From Halichoerus grypus (Eukaryota; Chordata; Mammalia; Carnivora; Phocidae): a stretch of DNA of 64,000 bases. Below the pieces are notes generated by a model that had not been told where the DNA came from, made no database searches, and worked only from the letters and a program-made list of their open reading frames with translations. Positions 54,805 through 64,000 of this stretch are shown here, in pieces. Made by a program: the position numbers and the translations under genes. The DNA lies in assembly GCF_964656455.1 (NCBI RefSeq), contig NC_135712.1, positions 72,793,239 to 72,857,238 of the forward strand, given 5' to 3'. Each line of letters opens with the position of its first letter. Positions within the stretch are counted from its first letter, which is position 1.

Positions 54805-55165
54805 TCACTCAATCCATTCATTTGTTAATTCAGAACGGATTTACTGGGTGCCAATTACATACTAGGCATTATTCCAGAGGTGCTAGGGTGTAGTCATAGA
54901 CAAGATCCAGCTGCCCTCATGGAGTTTACATTCTAGTGAGGATCAAGTCACAGAGAGAGAAGTGAGGTGGGGAAAGGAAACCTGGTTAGGAGGTCGGACG
55001 GTAATTCAAAGGAAACAGCATCACATGGGGTGAAAGGGAAGATCTCTGAGAGGTAAATTTATGCAGTGACCTGGATGAGAGCATGAGACAAGGAAGCATC
55101 TCCGGGAAGAGCTTTCCAAGCAGAGGGAACAGCAAGTGCAAAGGCCCTAAAATTGGGGCTTTTGG
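54805..55165 (-). mobile_element. L2, antisense
   Basis: 'ccattcatttgttaattcag', 'catactaggcattattccag', 'catggagtttacattctagt' and 'gaacagcaagtgcaaaggcc' are the antisense L2 phrases in order over about 360 bases. Confidence 0.92.
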
Positions 55166-55514
55166 CTGAATCCAATGGCTCCTAAACACAAACTGGATGC
55201 ATCAAATCATCAAATTTGATGCTTAAACAACAATCATCTTCCTGGCTCTGCAGGCTCAGAGCCTGATTCTGTAAAGCAGAGGGAGGGCCCCGGGCTATGA
55301 AGACACTGCGGTCCAGAGAGGGGAGGTCACAGAATGGAATCATGATAGAGCCAGGCCTGGACACCATATTCCCACACTCCCAGCGGGTGCTCCTTCTCTT
55401 CCACCGGCTCCCATCCGCCTACCCTCATCAGCCAGCCCGCTCCTCCTCTCCTCCTCTCCCCAACTGAAGAGGCCAATAGAAATGTTTTCCTCTGATAATA
55501 GCTGTTGTTATTAT

Positions 55515-55740
55515 TGTTACTATGAATACTAACTACCATTTACTAAATATTGACTTTATCCCTGGCATTGTTCTAAGCACTTTACATACGTGAACTCACA
55601 ATAAGGTAATTCTCACAATAACCTTATGAGATCGGTATGCTTATTATTCCCACTCTGTGTGGGGAAGCTGAGGCTGGAGCGATTCAGTAACTTGCCCAAG
55701 GTCACATAGTTGGCAAAGGATGGAGCCAAGCTATATCTTC
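55515..55740 (-). mobile_element. MIR, antisense, nearly full length
   Basis: 'aactaccatttactaaatat', 'ttctaagcactttacatacg', 'aataaccttatgagatcggt' and 'cttgcccaaggtcacatagt' follow the complete antisense MIR. Confidence 0.95.
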
Positions 55741-57100
55741 CTGCAAAGTTTATGATCCTGGACTTACTGTACTGGTGCCTCCTGCTGATCTGGGCAGGAA
55801 CTCTGGGCTTTTCCTTATTGCTGTGATTGACCTGCGTCCCCGGGAAACCTCAGTTCCCAGTCCTGGGCACAACCCCGTGATGCCCGCTGTATCATCATGC
55901 GGATAGCTGGGAGTGCACCTAATGCCAATGGGATGCAAATTCAGGCAACGGCGTCTGTCCCTTTGGACAGCAACTGTGGTCTGAAGGTGAATTATTTTCT
56001 TTTAGAAACTTCAAGCGATTCAGGTTGCCTTCGAGTGATGTTTAAAACCGGGCTCTGCTGAGAGAGCAGAAGGGATAAGCTGGTGTGCTTGTCGCGTGCT
56101 GATGGCAAAGCTTGGCACATCCTCTGAGTTATGGCTGCATCCAAGTTGTACATCACTAGGCCCTCTTTCCTGAGGCCGGGAAGACTGGTCGGGTCATTTA
56201 TCTCACTTCTGGGGTGGGGGGACCCTGAGAGCGAGGTCCAAAGATGAAGACAGTAGGATCTCTGTCTTCTAGGAACTCGTAAATAATTATAATTTGCAGC
56301 AAAATGTAGCATCATTCCATCAGAATGCTGGAGGCATCGAGGGCCATGGTAGTTCAGAGCAGCTAGGACCTCCTGAGAACTGGAAGGATCTCGGTGGACC
56401 TGGGCCCTGACTTCACAGGTACAGATAGGAGGAGGGAACTCTCCGAGGAACAGCCTCAGCTCAGAGGTGTGGCATGGCATGGAAGTTTGGGGGAGAATAC
56501 AAGGGTTAGAAAAAATGTGTGTAGATCTCATTATAGGTATGGCTAGTACAGTCCACAGGCCAGGAGTTCAGGGTGAGACAGACTCCATGCTAGATTTTTA
56601 CTAGCTTTGCCGTGCATTATCCTCTCAACACCCAGACCAGTAGCACAGAAGACACTGCACTGGGAGCCTTGGCAAACAGAATAGAGAGTACATGGCTCAC
56701 TAACTCCTGTAATTCCTTTTAAAATACTATGGTGGTATTCTATTTTTGTTATTCTTAATAGACTTAATAATGGATTGTAATGGAGTACAAAGAGAAGGCA
56801 TTAGATGGGAGGCTGGACTCAGGTGACCCCTGAAATCCATTCTAGCACCGATGCGCTGTGCTTACACAGCCAGTAGCAGTAGGTGGGAACTTGAGTATTC
56901 ACTGCACGAGCAGGGAAGCTCTGGTACCTACGTGAGGTACCATGGCCCCTCTCAGTATTAAGGCCTTCAGAATAGTTGTCTGTTTCATGCCAGTTCTTGT
57001 AGAAGGGATGAAAGAGGGGCAAAGACCTTGAAACTTCAAAGCCAGCTGTGAAGACAGGGCCAGACATCACTAAGACTCAGGGGTGTGCTTGGGCTGGCTC
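55741..57100. other. Unique stretch with the longest non-repeat open frame
   Basis: The minus strand is open for 179 codons at 55992-56531. The translation has no signal peptide, membrane segment or domain I recognise, starts at a weak context and has no visible partner exon. About one such frame is expected by chance. No gene is called; a search would settle it. Confidence 0.4.
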
Positions 57101-57917
57101 CTAACCAGCTCAGAGAGTCAATTGTTCAATTTTTAGGAATGTTGTTAGCCATTTGTTAAATAGAGCCATTATTAAAATAAAATAAGATGACTTTACAATT
57201 ATATAAATTATATTTTAAAAATAAACAGATACTTAAAACTCATTTTTCCTACTCATTTTACTGTAGTGTACCACTGCCCATGCTCCTGAGGTCATCAATA
57301 CCTGTGTGTCTGCCTGCTAGATGAAAATGCTATCTAATGGTGCATTACTGTCCATTTTTTCCCAATTCTGCATTCCGTGATGTCGTGTTGGGAGGTCGAA
57401 ATTAGTCGTGGTGCATTTGCACCATGAAAATAGGCAAACACCAGGTATCAGGAGTGATTTATTGTTTGTTGACATCTAAACTTAGAAAAGTGATGAAGAA
57501 ATATTAATAATTCAGATTAAGTTTAAAAGCATGTTCTGTCTAGACCCTTTGCATTGTGAATAGCACAGCAAGCTGAGGAATCTTCTGTCAGTATCCAAAA
57601 ACCATCATCTAATTCAGCAAAGAAGTTTCTCACATTACTAATGGAAAAGCAAAGTCCCTGCATGTCTTTATTTTTCACTTTTGTCTTACTTATTAATTTA
57701 AATGAAAGTATCAGCCAACACTCCTGTCAGAACTATGCCCGTTTATCAACTACTGTTGTAGATTGGCTGCTTATTCAAGATTTCAGCAGCAATCAGTGGA
57801 AGCATCTTGTGAGACTCAACTGGCTATATGAAATTTACAATAAATAGTACTGTGTATGCTGTTATTTTTAAATTATGTGCTACATGTTCTTTATATCAGT
57901 AATTTATAATAAATTTG

Positions 57918-57920
<3 letters not shown>
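57100..57920. other. AT-rich stretch, unclassified, possibly an ancient repeat
   Basis: Begins AT-rich (57170-57240) then reads 'gtgtaccactgcccatgctc', 'tgtgtctgcctgctagatga' and 'gtcgaaattagtcgtggtgc' in an order that feels repeat-like but which I cannot name. A 68-codon plus frame at 57641-57847 ends near 57847. Could be an old transposon or conserved sequence. Confidence 0.35.

Positions 57921-57922
<2 letters not shown>

Positions 57923-57966
<44 letters not shown>
57923..57966 (+). repeat. (TATC)11 microsatellite
   Basis: Eleven uninterrupted TATC units, a tetranucleotide of the type used as individual-identification markers. Confidence 0.98.
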
Positions 57967-57969
<3 letters not shown>

Positions 57970-58230
57970 TCCCCTGAGATCCAGTTGTTAAAGCTTTACC
58001 AGCACACCCCTGCTGAGACATTTATTCTTTGCAGATTGACCAGAAGGAAAAAAAAAAAAATTCTGTCATATAGCACAGATCAAATGGTCTCTGGCGAACA
58101 GGACTGACTTGTTTGGGGGTAGAAGGTCTCCTGGGAGCTGATGAAGAGCATCTACCAAATAGGTAGTTGAATGAATAGTAGTTGGCTCCTTTATCAAAGT
58201 ACATTTTAGTCAAGGAGCTCAAAGGTTTTA

Positions 58231-58422
58231 TTTTTTATTTTTTTATTTTTATTTTTTAAAATATTTTGTTTATTTGAGAGAGAGAGAGCATGAGCAGAGA
58301 GAGGGGTAGAGGAAGAGGGAGAAGCAGACTTCCCGCTGAGCAGGGAGCCCAACACCAGCACCCTGGGATCATGACCTGGGCTGAAGGCAGAGGCTTAACG
58401 GACTGAGCCACCCAGCTGCCCC
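58231..58422 (-). mobile_element. Can-SINE, antisense
   Basis: A 19-base duplication, AAGGAGCTCAAAGGTTTTA at 58212-58230 and AAGGAGCTCAAAAGTTTTA at 58423-58441 (one mismatch), bounds it. The head lacks about 20 bases in the middle ('gagcccaacaccagcaccct') relative to other copies. Confidence 0.97.
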
Positions 58423-58599
58423 AAGGAGCTCAAAAGTTTTAACAACAACAGCTCCCCACAATAGCCTTCCAGGATGCCAACATTAGATGTTCTTCTCTCA
58501 CCTCTTCCTGGGGGTAGGTACAGAACTAGAAGGTGTAGGGTTGGCATTTCCTAAATTCTCCCCCACTCATTCCAGCCACCAACAGCAGACTCCTCGCTG

Positions 58600-58965
58600 G
58601 TTCTCAATCATGCCAACCACACTCCTGCCTCAGAGCTTTGCACCTGCTATTCCCTCCCCGTGGAACAGTCTATCCCAGACACTTGTACCACTCCCATCCT
58701 TAGTCTATTCAGATGTCACCTTCCCCAACCACCCAATTTAAAACATCACCCCTCTTTCTCTCTTTCTCTGTTTTATCTTGTTTTATTTCCCTTCATAGCC
58801 CTTCTCGCTACCTGCTGGTATGCATTCTTTTAATTGTCTAACTCACCTACTAATCTGTAAACTCCATAATGGCAGAGATCTCTAGCTGCTTTTTTCACAC
58901 CAGGACCTGGAACAGAACTTGGCAAAGGGTAGGCTCTCAATAAATGTTTTTGAAAGAATGGATGT
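58600..58965 (+). mobile_element. L2 3' end, sense
   Basis: 'cctgcctcagagctttgcac', 'ctgctattccctccccgtgg', 'gtaaactccataatggcaga' and 'ctctcaataaatgtttttga' match L2 over about 365 bases to its terminus. Confidence 0.95.
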
Positions 58966-58969
58966 CTGT

Positions 58970-59950
58970 ATGCTTGCCTCAGGGTCTTATTTCATCTCAA
59001 GGGTTCTGTATCTCCTCCAGCCTTTGCTCCAGGCCACGGTCCAGAACCACATGGAGGTGGGTGAGGCTGCCCTAATAAAATGGCCTCCTCCCTAGGAGGG
59101 GACAGGGCCTACCTGGCTTCTGAGGCTGCCTCTTCCAGACACAGACCCTACACCAGGTAAAACCCACTGGGTGTTTGGCTTTGGTGCTGGCATGTCATCC
59201 AAGTGTGTCCTTATTCCATCAAGTGTTGACAAACAAGTGCTATCTGCATCTATAACCTGCTGTCCTTGTTTGACTTTCCAGGAGATGGATGCCTCCTGGC
59301 TTGGCTTTGAATTCCACTTCTTTGACTTAGAGGGGATGAAGGAGCAGAAACAACAAAGGCTGTTTAGAATTTTAGTCTTCCCAGTTGCTCAGCAGGGTAA
59401 ATAGACAAAAGGGTGGGAAGAGAAAAAAGAGAAGGGGAGCTGGACTGGGCGCTCAGGCTGTGGTCCCCACTTCCAACCGGCCTCCACCACCATGAGGAGG
59501 AGTTAGAGGCCAGCCTTCAGCCCTGATGCCTCCAGGGGCTCCAGTTAGGACCCCACAGAGGCGGCTCCGTCCTGACTCCTGGCGCCCCATAAGGACCCAC
59601 TAACCTCAGCAGATCATGTTTGGGGACACTCTACCTCTTTCTTAGGAGCCAGAGGAGTTGCAGGTGGAATTCCTGCTAGGTTACCCAAGGGTTTTCAGAT
59701 ATTGAAGCTCTTTCTGAACAAAATACTAAAAAGACATAAATAAAAAGAGAGGGGGGTGTGGAGGGTATTTCCTGTGGGCCCTATTCCAAAGGAAGTCAGC
59801 TGGGATCTATTAGAGAATCCAAGGCTGTTACTGAGTGTGAAGCTCAAGCCCCTCATTTCTCAGATGGGGTGACTGAGACCCACAGAGGGCCTCTAAAGGG
59901 ACACTCAGAAGAAAGTGGTTTCTTGGGGCAGGAGGAAGCCACTTGTCTGA
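58970..59950. other. Unique sequence, no gene seen
   Basis: No recognised repeat or exon; a MIR-like core may lie at 59840-59900 ('catttctcagatggggtgac'). Confidence 0.4.
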
Positions 59951-59959
59951 GGGGCAATG

Positions 59960-60155
59960 TGATTATGAGAGGGCACAGGAACCGGATTCTGGCTCCGCAG
60001 CTTACTGATCCAGGGGCCTTGGGCATACTACCAGAGCTTCCAGTGCTCACCACTCCTCATCTGTAAAATGGGAACAAGGGTAGCGCGTGCCACAAGGGTT
60101 GCTGTAAGGTCTAAATGCAATAATACATGTGATGTGCTTAGAGAAAAGTCTGGGC
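59960..60155 (+). mobile_element. MIR, sense
   Basis: 'ggattctggctccgcagctt', 'actcctcatctgtaaaatgg', 'gttgctgtaaggtctaaatg' and 'aatacatgtgatgtgcttag' follow the MIR order. Confidence 0.9.
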
Positions 60156-60424
60156 CAGGACGGCCTTAAACGAGCACTAGACTTTATGCTTCTTATGGCT
60201 GCTCGCCCAGGCCCCCTTCCACGGTCCCACTCCTAGACACTTGCCTTGAGGTTAGGGTCAGACTCAGACTGGAGATGTGGCAGATGGCTTACCTGATGTC
60301 ATTCATTTTAGTCCCCAAATGTCTCCCTGAGCACCTACTCCATGGCGAGTGCTCTGGGAGGCACCAGCATTGCAAGAATATATGTGCCAATGAGAGCAAG
60401 AGTCCCCACTCCTTAAGAGCCGTT

Positions 60425-60620
60425 GGAAAGAGCCCCCAATTGGGAGTCAGAAGACATGACTCTGGAGGCAGATCTCTCTCATGCCAGCTAGGCCACCTTG
60501 ACCAGCTGTTTCGTCTCCCTGACTCTCTGTGTCCCCTGCTGAAAGGAGAGGATGACCCCTACCCTGTGTTCCTCAGGATTCTAACAAGGATCAAATGACA
60601 TACATGCCTCCAGAGGGTTT
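60425..60620 (+). mobile_element. MIR, sense
   Basis: 'gggagtcagaagacatgact', 'gctaggccaccttgaccagc' and later 'ctaacaaggatcaaatgaca' fit a diverged MIR. Confidence 0.8.
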
Positions 60621-60754
60621 TTGATGACAATGAAATGCTTCTGCTAAGATGAGGTGACAGTGGGAGTGAAGGACACCTAGGCACCCCCCCCTACGTTAAT
60701 AGTGCCAAGAGGGAGCGACAGAGAAGAATCCTGGGGAGGCTTCCTGGACCCCCA

Positions 60755-60900
60755 CGCAGTGTAGCCAGAATTCAGAGGACCTGGCTTGAATTCCCCGCTC
60801 CACCTATCAGCGGGACCTGCAGCAGGTTACTTAGCATCAGCAGGAAGTCGTATATACGAAGTGTCACAACAGTGCCTGGTGTATAAGGACGCCTAGAAGG
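60755..60900 (+). mobile_element. MIR fragment, sense
   Basis: 'gaggacctggcttgaattcc' and 'gcaggttacttagcatcagc' then 'aacagtgcctggtgtataag' are MIR phrases, with a deletion in the middle. Confidence 0.75.
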
Positions 60901-60904
60901 TGAA

Positions 60905-61465
60905 GTCACCCCATTCCAGGGGCCAGTCATTGTCGTACTTCTGAGAGGATCTGGCTCACAGAACCTGTCTTACCGGCAGCTGAGGTATAGGAGAGAATTT
61001 GAATTCATTCATTTACCTGGTGGAATTGACCTTTCCTGGGCACTGGAAACTCATGGCCAGCCCACCATTTCCTTGTAGGCAAGCTCCCCAAGGAAGCCAG
61101 CTGGAACCAGCTGCTTGCCAGGTAAGCAGAGTTTCCTGGCAAGAGAGGGCAGTGAGGCGATTGCTTATGTCTGAGGGTGCATGTCAGATGGCCTGTGACA
61201 GCCACCCCCATATGACACCTGCATGGGGTTTGGGCAAGCTGTCCGTAGCCAGAGCCCTTATTTCAGAATCAGTTCTTTGGGTGGCTGCAAAAGACAGCAT
61301 GCCTTGGTTTCCTACTGGATAGATTATTTTTACACATATTGGGCTCAAACTCTCCACACTCTGAGTTTGCTCTTTGGGGCTGGGATTTCATTTGTACTCA
61401 GGCCCTCATTGCCTCTTCCCACACAGCCCACCGATCTCAGGGCCTCCTGCGTGAAAGCTGTCCTG
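60905..61465. other. Unique sequence, no gene seen
   Basis: A 107-codon plus frame at 60999-61322 shows no domain. Confidence 0.4.
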
Positions 61466-61469
61466 ATCC

Positions 61470-62010
61470 CACCATTTCTCAGCTCAGATCCTTAGATTGC
61501 TCCCCATTGCTTTTGAAATTAAATATAGATTTCTCCCCTGGGCAGTCAAGGCCTCAGATCTACACCTGACCTAGGCCTTCAAATTCAAGCTCCATTTGTT
61601 TCCTAAGGGTGCTCTTGGTTGCATTTCAATGACATTGCTGAATGTTTTCCAGACTTTCCCCTCAGACCCTTCTGTCTTCATCCCTTTCTTTCCTCCTTTT
61701 GGGACAACCTCCCCAGAAAAATGATTTTCAAGGAGCCTTGAAAACTGTGATTCCTCTGTCTGCTGGAATCACTTAGAGTTTTTAAGACCCATCTTGAACA
61801 TCACTTTGTTTATAAAATCTCTAACTAGATGAGGTCCCTTCTGCCTCTTATCCCCTAGCATGTGCATCAGCACCCCTCCTTTGTTCTTCTCAACTTTTCC
61901 ATGTGTTTCCATAACTCCCTCATCTGCTCCCACCCCTGTATGACTCAGAGTTCTTGGAGGATGAGGACTTGGTCTTACTTTTGTTTCTTTTCCAGTATTA
62001 TGTACATGGT
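61470..62010 (+). mobile_element. L2, sense
   Basis: 'gattgctccccattgctttt' near the left matches the L2 upstream phrase 'cttcccattgccctcaggat', and 'ggatgaggacttggtcttac' near the right matches the pre-terminal phrase. Diverged over about 540 bases. Confidence 0.7.
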
Positions 62011-62139
62011 GCTCTCTCAGGACATACATGAATCGGACAACTACTGGATCAAGTAGTGATTCTGTAAACTTCCTCTACACTTTATAATTCTTGTTTCTCA
62101 TTTCTTTCTGGGTTGCATGGACCTTACAAAAGGAATGAT

Positions 62140-62360
62140 TTTTGTTGCTATCCACAGAATCCCATTTCGGCATCATTTGCTTAAGCTGCTGAAATAAAAA
62201 GCCAGCACATCTCAGATCACTTTAACGTGCGACCATTCTTGCTGTGTCTGAATACCTGGAAACTCCCAGTGCTATTGCTTGCACGTTAATGTCGCCGTGG
62301 GCCATGCCTTACACATCAATCAGTCAAATGGAAGTCACAGGTGCTTTTGCCTCAGATCTA
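62140..62360. other. Candidate conserved non-coding element with inverted repeat
   Basis: Unique sequence containing TTAACGTGC at 62222-62230 and its perfect inverse GCACGTTAA at 62281-62289, 50 bases apart, each holding an ACGTG core. Motifs such as 'cacatcaatcagtcaaatgg' add to a regulatory look. Inference. Confidence 0.35.
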
Positions 62361-62599
62361 GGAAGGCCATACATGAGTTTCTCAGATCTGTCCAACCAAT
62401 CCCTATTTAGGGAAAAAAGATAGAGGCTGGGCCATTTGTTCAAACAATTTGATGAGCTAACACACATTTTATAGTACCTGAAGTGTTGGCGGAAGGAGTT
62501 CCTGTCTTATCACTAGAGATGGCATTCTTGAACTTGTAAAATAAACTAGTTAATTAGCATGCCTTTATATTCTCCCATGCCTTTAGATATACCTATTTC

Positions 62600-62880
62600 C
62601 AGACATGTTTTCAGGATGCATTTGGGGAGGCTGTGATTAAAGGGTATTTTTTTGGGTATGGAATGGAGTCTGCGTTTCTTGACAATGACTTGAAAAAAAG
62701 AATAAAATCTATTTTACATCAGCTGAATGTCTTTAATTGGGTCTTGAAGACCAAACAATTCCCTTCAAGACAGCTGGGGCTTTGGGTAGCCCCAAACCAA
62801 TTAACTCAAATTATATAATTTTCCTCCCACTCCTACCCCCAAAGCTTGACTTTCTTATTTAGTAAAGAGGAGGATTAACG
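62600..62880. other. Candidate conserved non-coding element with palindromes
   Basis: Unique AT-rich sequence with TAAT cores ('ctttaattgggtcttgaaga', 'ccaattaactcaaattatat'). It contains the perfect palindrome GGTCTTGAAGACC (62740-62752) and a hairpin TGGGGCT/AGCCCCA (62775-62794, 6-base loop) in close succession. The function is inferred only. Confidence 0.35.
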
Positions 62881-63217
62881 CAAGCACTAAGGAGTCCATT
62901 CTCTGGCTGCTTGGCACAATATGCTGAACTTCGTTCTGGGCCAGCCTGAAGCACCCTGGCTGGGAGAAAGGAAAGGAGAGCTCAAGTCAAGCTGCCTTGT
63001 TGGTATGAGTCTCCTCTTTCTTGGGTTACAATGCAATTCAGCATCAATATATTACTAGATAACCACACAGCAGAAAGCATCCTAACCTTTAAATGGAAAC
63101 AAGCAATCTCTAGCCCTCCTAAACCTCTGAGAATGTGCAGGAGCTAATTAAGGCAACAAACTCACGAGGTGATCAGAGGAGACCAGAGAAATTTGAATAG
63201 TTATGGAGGAATCTGAA

Positions 63218-63256
63218 TGTGTGTGTGTGTGTGTGGGTGTGTGTGTGTGTGTGTGT
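63218..63256 (+). repeat. (TG)n microsatellite, interrupted
   Basis: TG repeat with a single GGG interruption at 63235-63237. Confidence 0.95.
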
Positions 63257-63259
63257 AAA

Positions 63260-64000
63260 GGAGCAAAGAGTTGTACTATGAATACATTTCATTTTTCTTC
63301 TTTCCCAAATGGTTTGTTAAGGCTGGAGAAGCATTGGATTAAAGAATTTTGTAACAATTCCAAATGGATTATTTTCCAAATTAGAAAAAATCAATAATTA
63401 AAAAAGGGGAATAATACTCTGTATTACAACTATATCACAAATATGTTCAGTACCCTTTGTGACAGCACTGCTTAACTTTCTTTTACTATTTTTACATAAA
63501 ATACTGCATGTTGTGATCCTTGTAACAAGATACTAAACTCCTGCCTTGACCATTGTGAAATATAAATGCATTTAAAATACTTTAGTTCTAATAAGAAAGG
63601 GTAATTAACCTTGAGGCTGGCAGAATTCTTCAGGGAAGCCCTTTATGAGATTTTTTTGGCCTTTGGAATCTCAACTAGTACGTGCTGACCTTTTATGTGC
63701 CACAAAGAGTAGGCAAACAGTAGACCCCGCAGCCCTTGAGTGTCTCTTCTTTTCTGAGCGTATAAAATACAGCACTGAAGGTACCCCAGTATTTTCTCCC
63801 ACTTTTCTTTCTGAGATGACCCTCCCATGGATACTGTTGGCTTCTTCAACTACTAGAATTGAACAGCTTCATCTAATTGTCTTCCTTTGGTGCTCTGGGT
63901 CCTAGGAGTCAGCTTTCACATTTGACTTTTCATCCACATGTCTGTCAAAAAGGACAATCTAGTGAAATTAAAGTTCACCAGGAAGCTGCAAGCCTAGTTC
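63260..64000. other. Unique sequence, no gene seen
   Basis: AT-rich sequence to the window edge; overlapping frames of 68 and 86 codons on opposite strands at 63640-63905 resemble nothing known. Confidence 0.4.

Overview
This window is non-coding nuclear DNA of a carnivoran mammal. Its clearest signature is 16 copies of the tRNA-Lys-derived Can-SINE family: a head like GGCGCCTGGGTGGCTCAG, a pyrimidine-rich body, an AAATAA-type tail and flanking target-site duplications. The dog-type SINEC_Cf is absent and the copies look like those of bears, pinnipeds and musteloids. An arctoid carnivore is therefore the best guess, but only an inference. Older layers are the standard eutherian ones: LINE-1, L2, MIR, MLT1 LTRs, Tigger1, MER5A and other hAT MITEs.

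I find no protein-coding gene, rRNA, functional tRNA, CRISPR array or recognisable processed pseudogene. Every long open frame is either inside a repeat (the roughly 180-codon frames on both strands of a GAAA tract; LINE-1 ORF2 fragments) or is unrecognised and of a length chance allows in 64 kb. The window reads as intergenic or deep-intronic sequence. No exon was recognised, so the host gene or neighbours cannot be named.

Layout. 1-9 kb: LINE-1 relic, two Can-SINEs, an internally deleted Tigger1 element, a LINE-1 3' region, a hAT MITE and an antisense MLT1 LTR. 9-20 kb: sparse repeats and two LINE-1 3' ends, with long unique stretches and a strong G-quadruplex motif at 17.3 kb. 20.8-21.2 kb: a 409-base uninterrupted polypurine tract. 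22-31.5 kb: MIR, MER5-like, degraded LINE-1, three Can-SINEs (one splitting a MER5A) and a possible conserved non-coding element at 23.2 kb. 31.5-45 kb: the most unique part, with several stretches that look like conserved regulatory DNA. The most notable is 43.08-43.59 kb, which carries an octamer fused to a palindromic SOX-type site. 45-53 kb: a dense SINE and LINE cluster including a 2.7-kb antisense LINE-1 split by two SINEs. 53-64 kb: L2 and MIR copies, a TATC microsatellite and two AT-rich candidate regulatory stretches near 62.2 and 62.7 kb.

No genes work together here. The biology to look for is cis-regulation (candidate elements, unproven without alignment), unusual DNA structure (polypurine, G-quadruplex and C-run tracts) and transposon history. 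Repeat names come from recalled consensus features; boundaries of old repeats are approximate, while Can-SINE boundaries with duplications are usually exact to a few bases.
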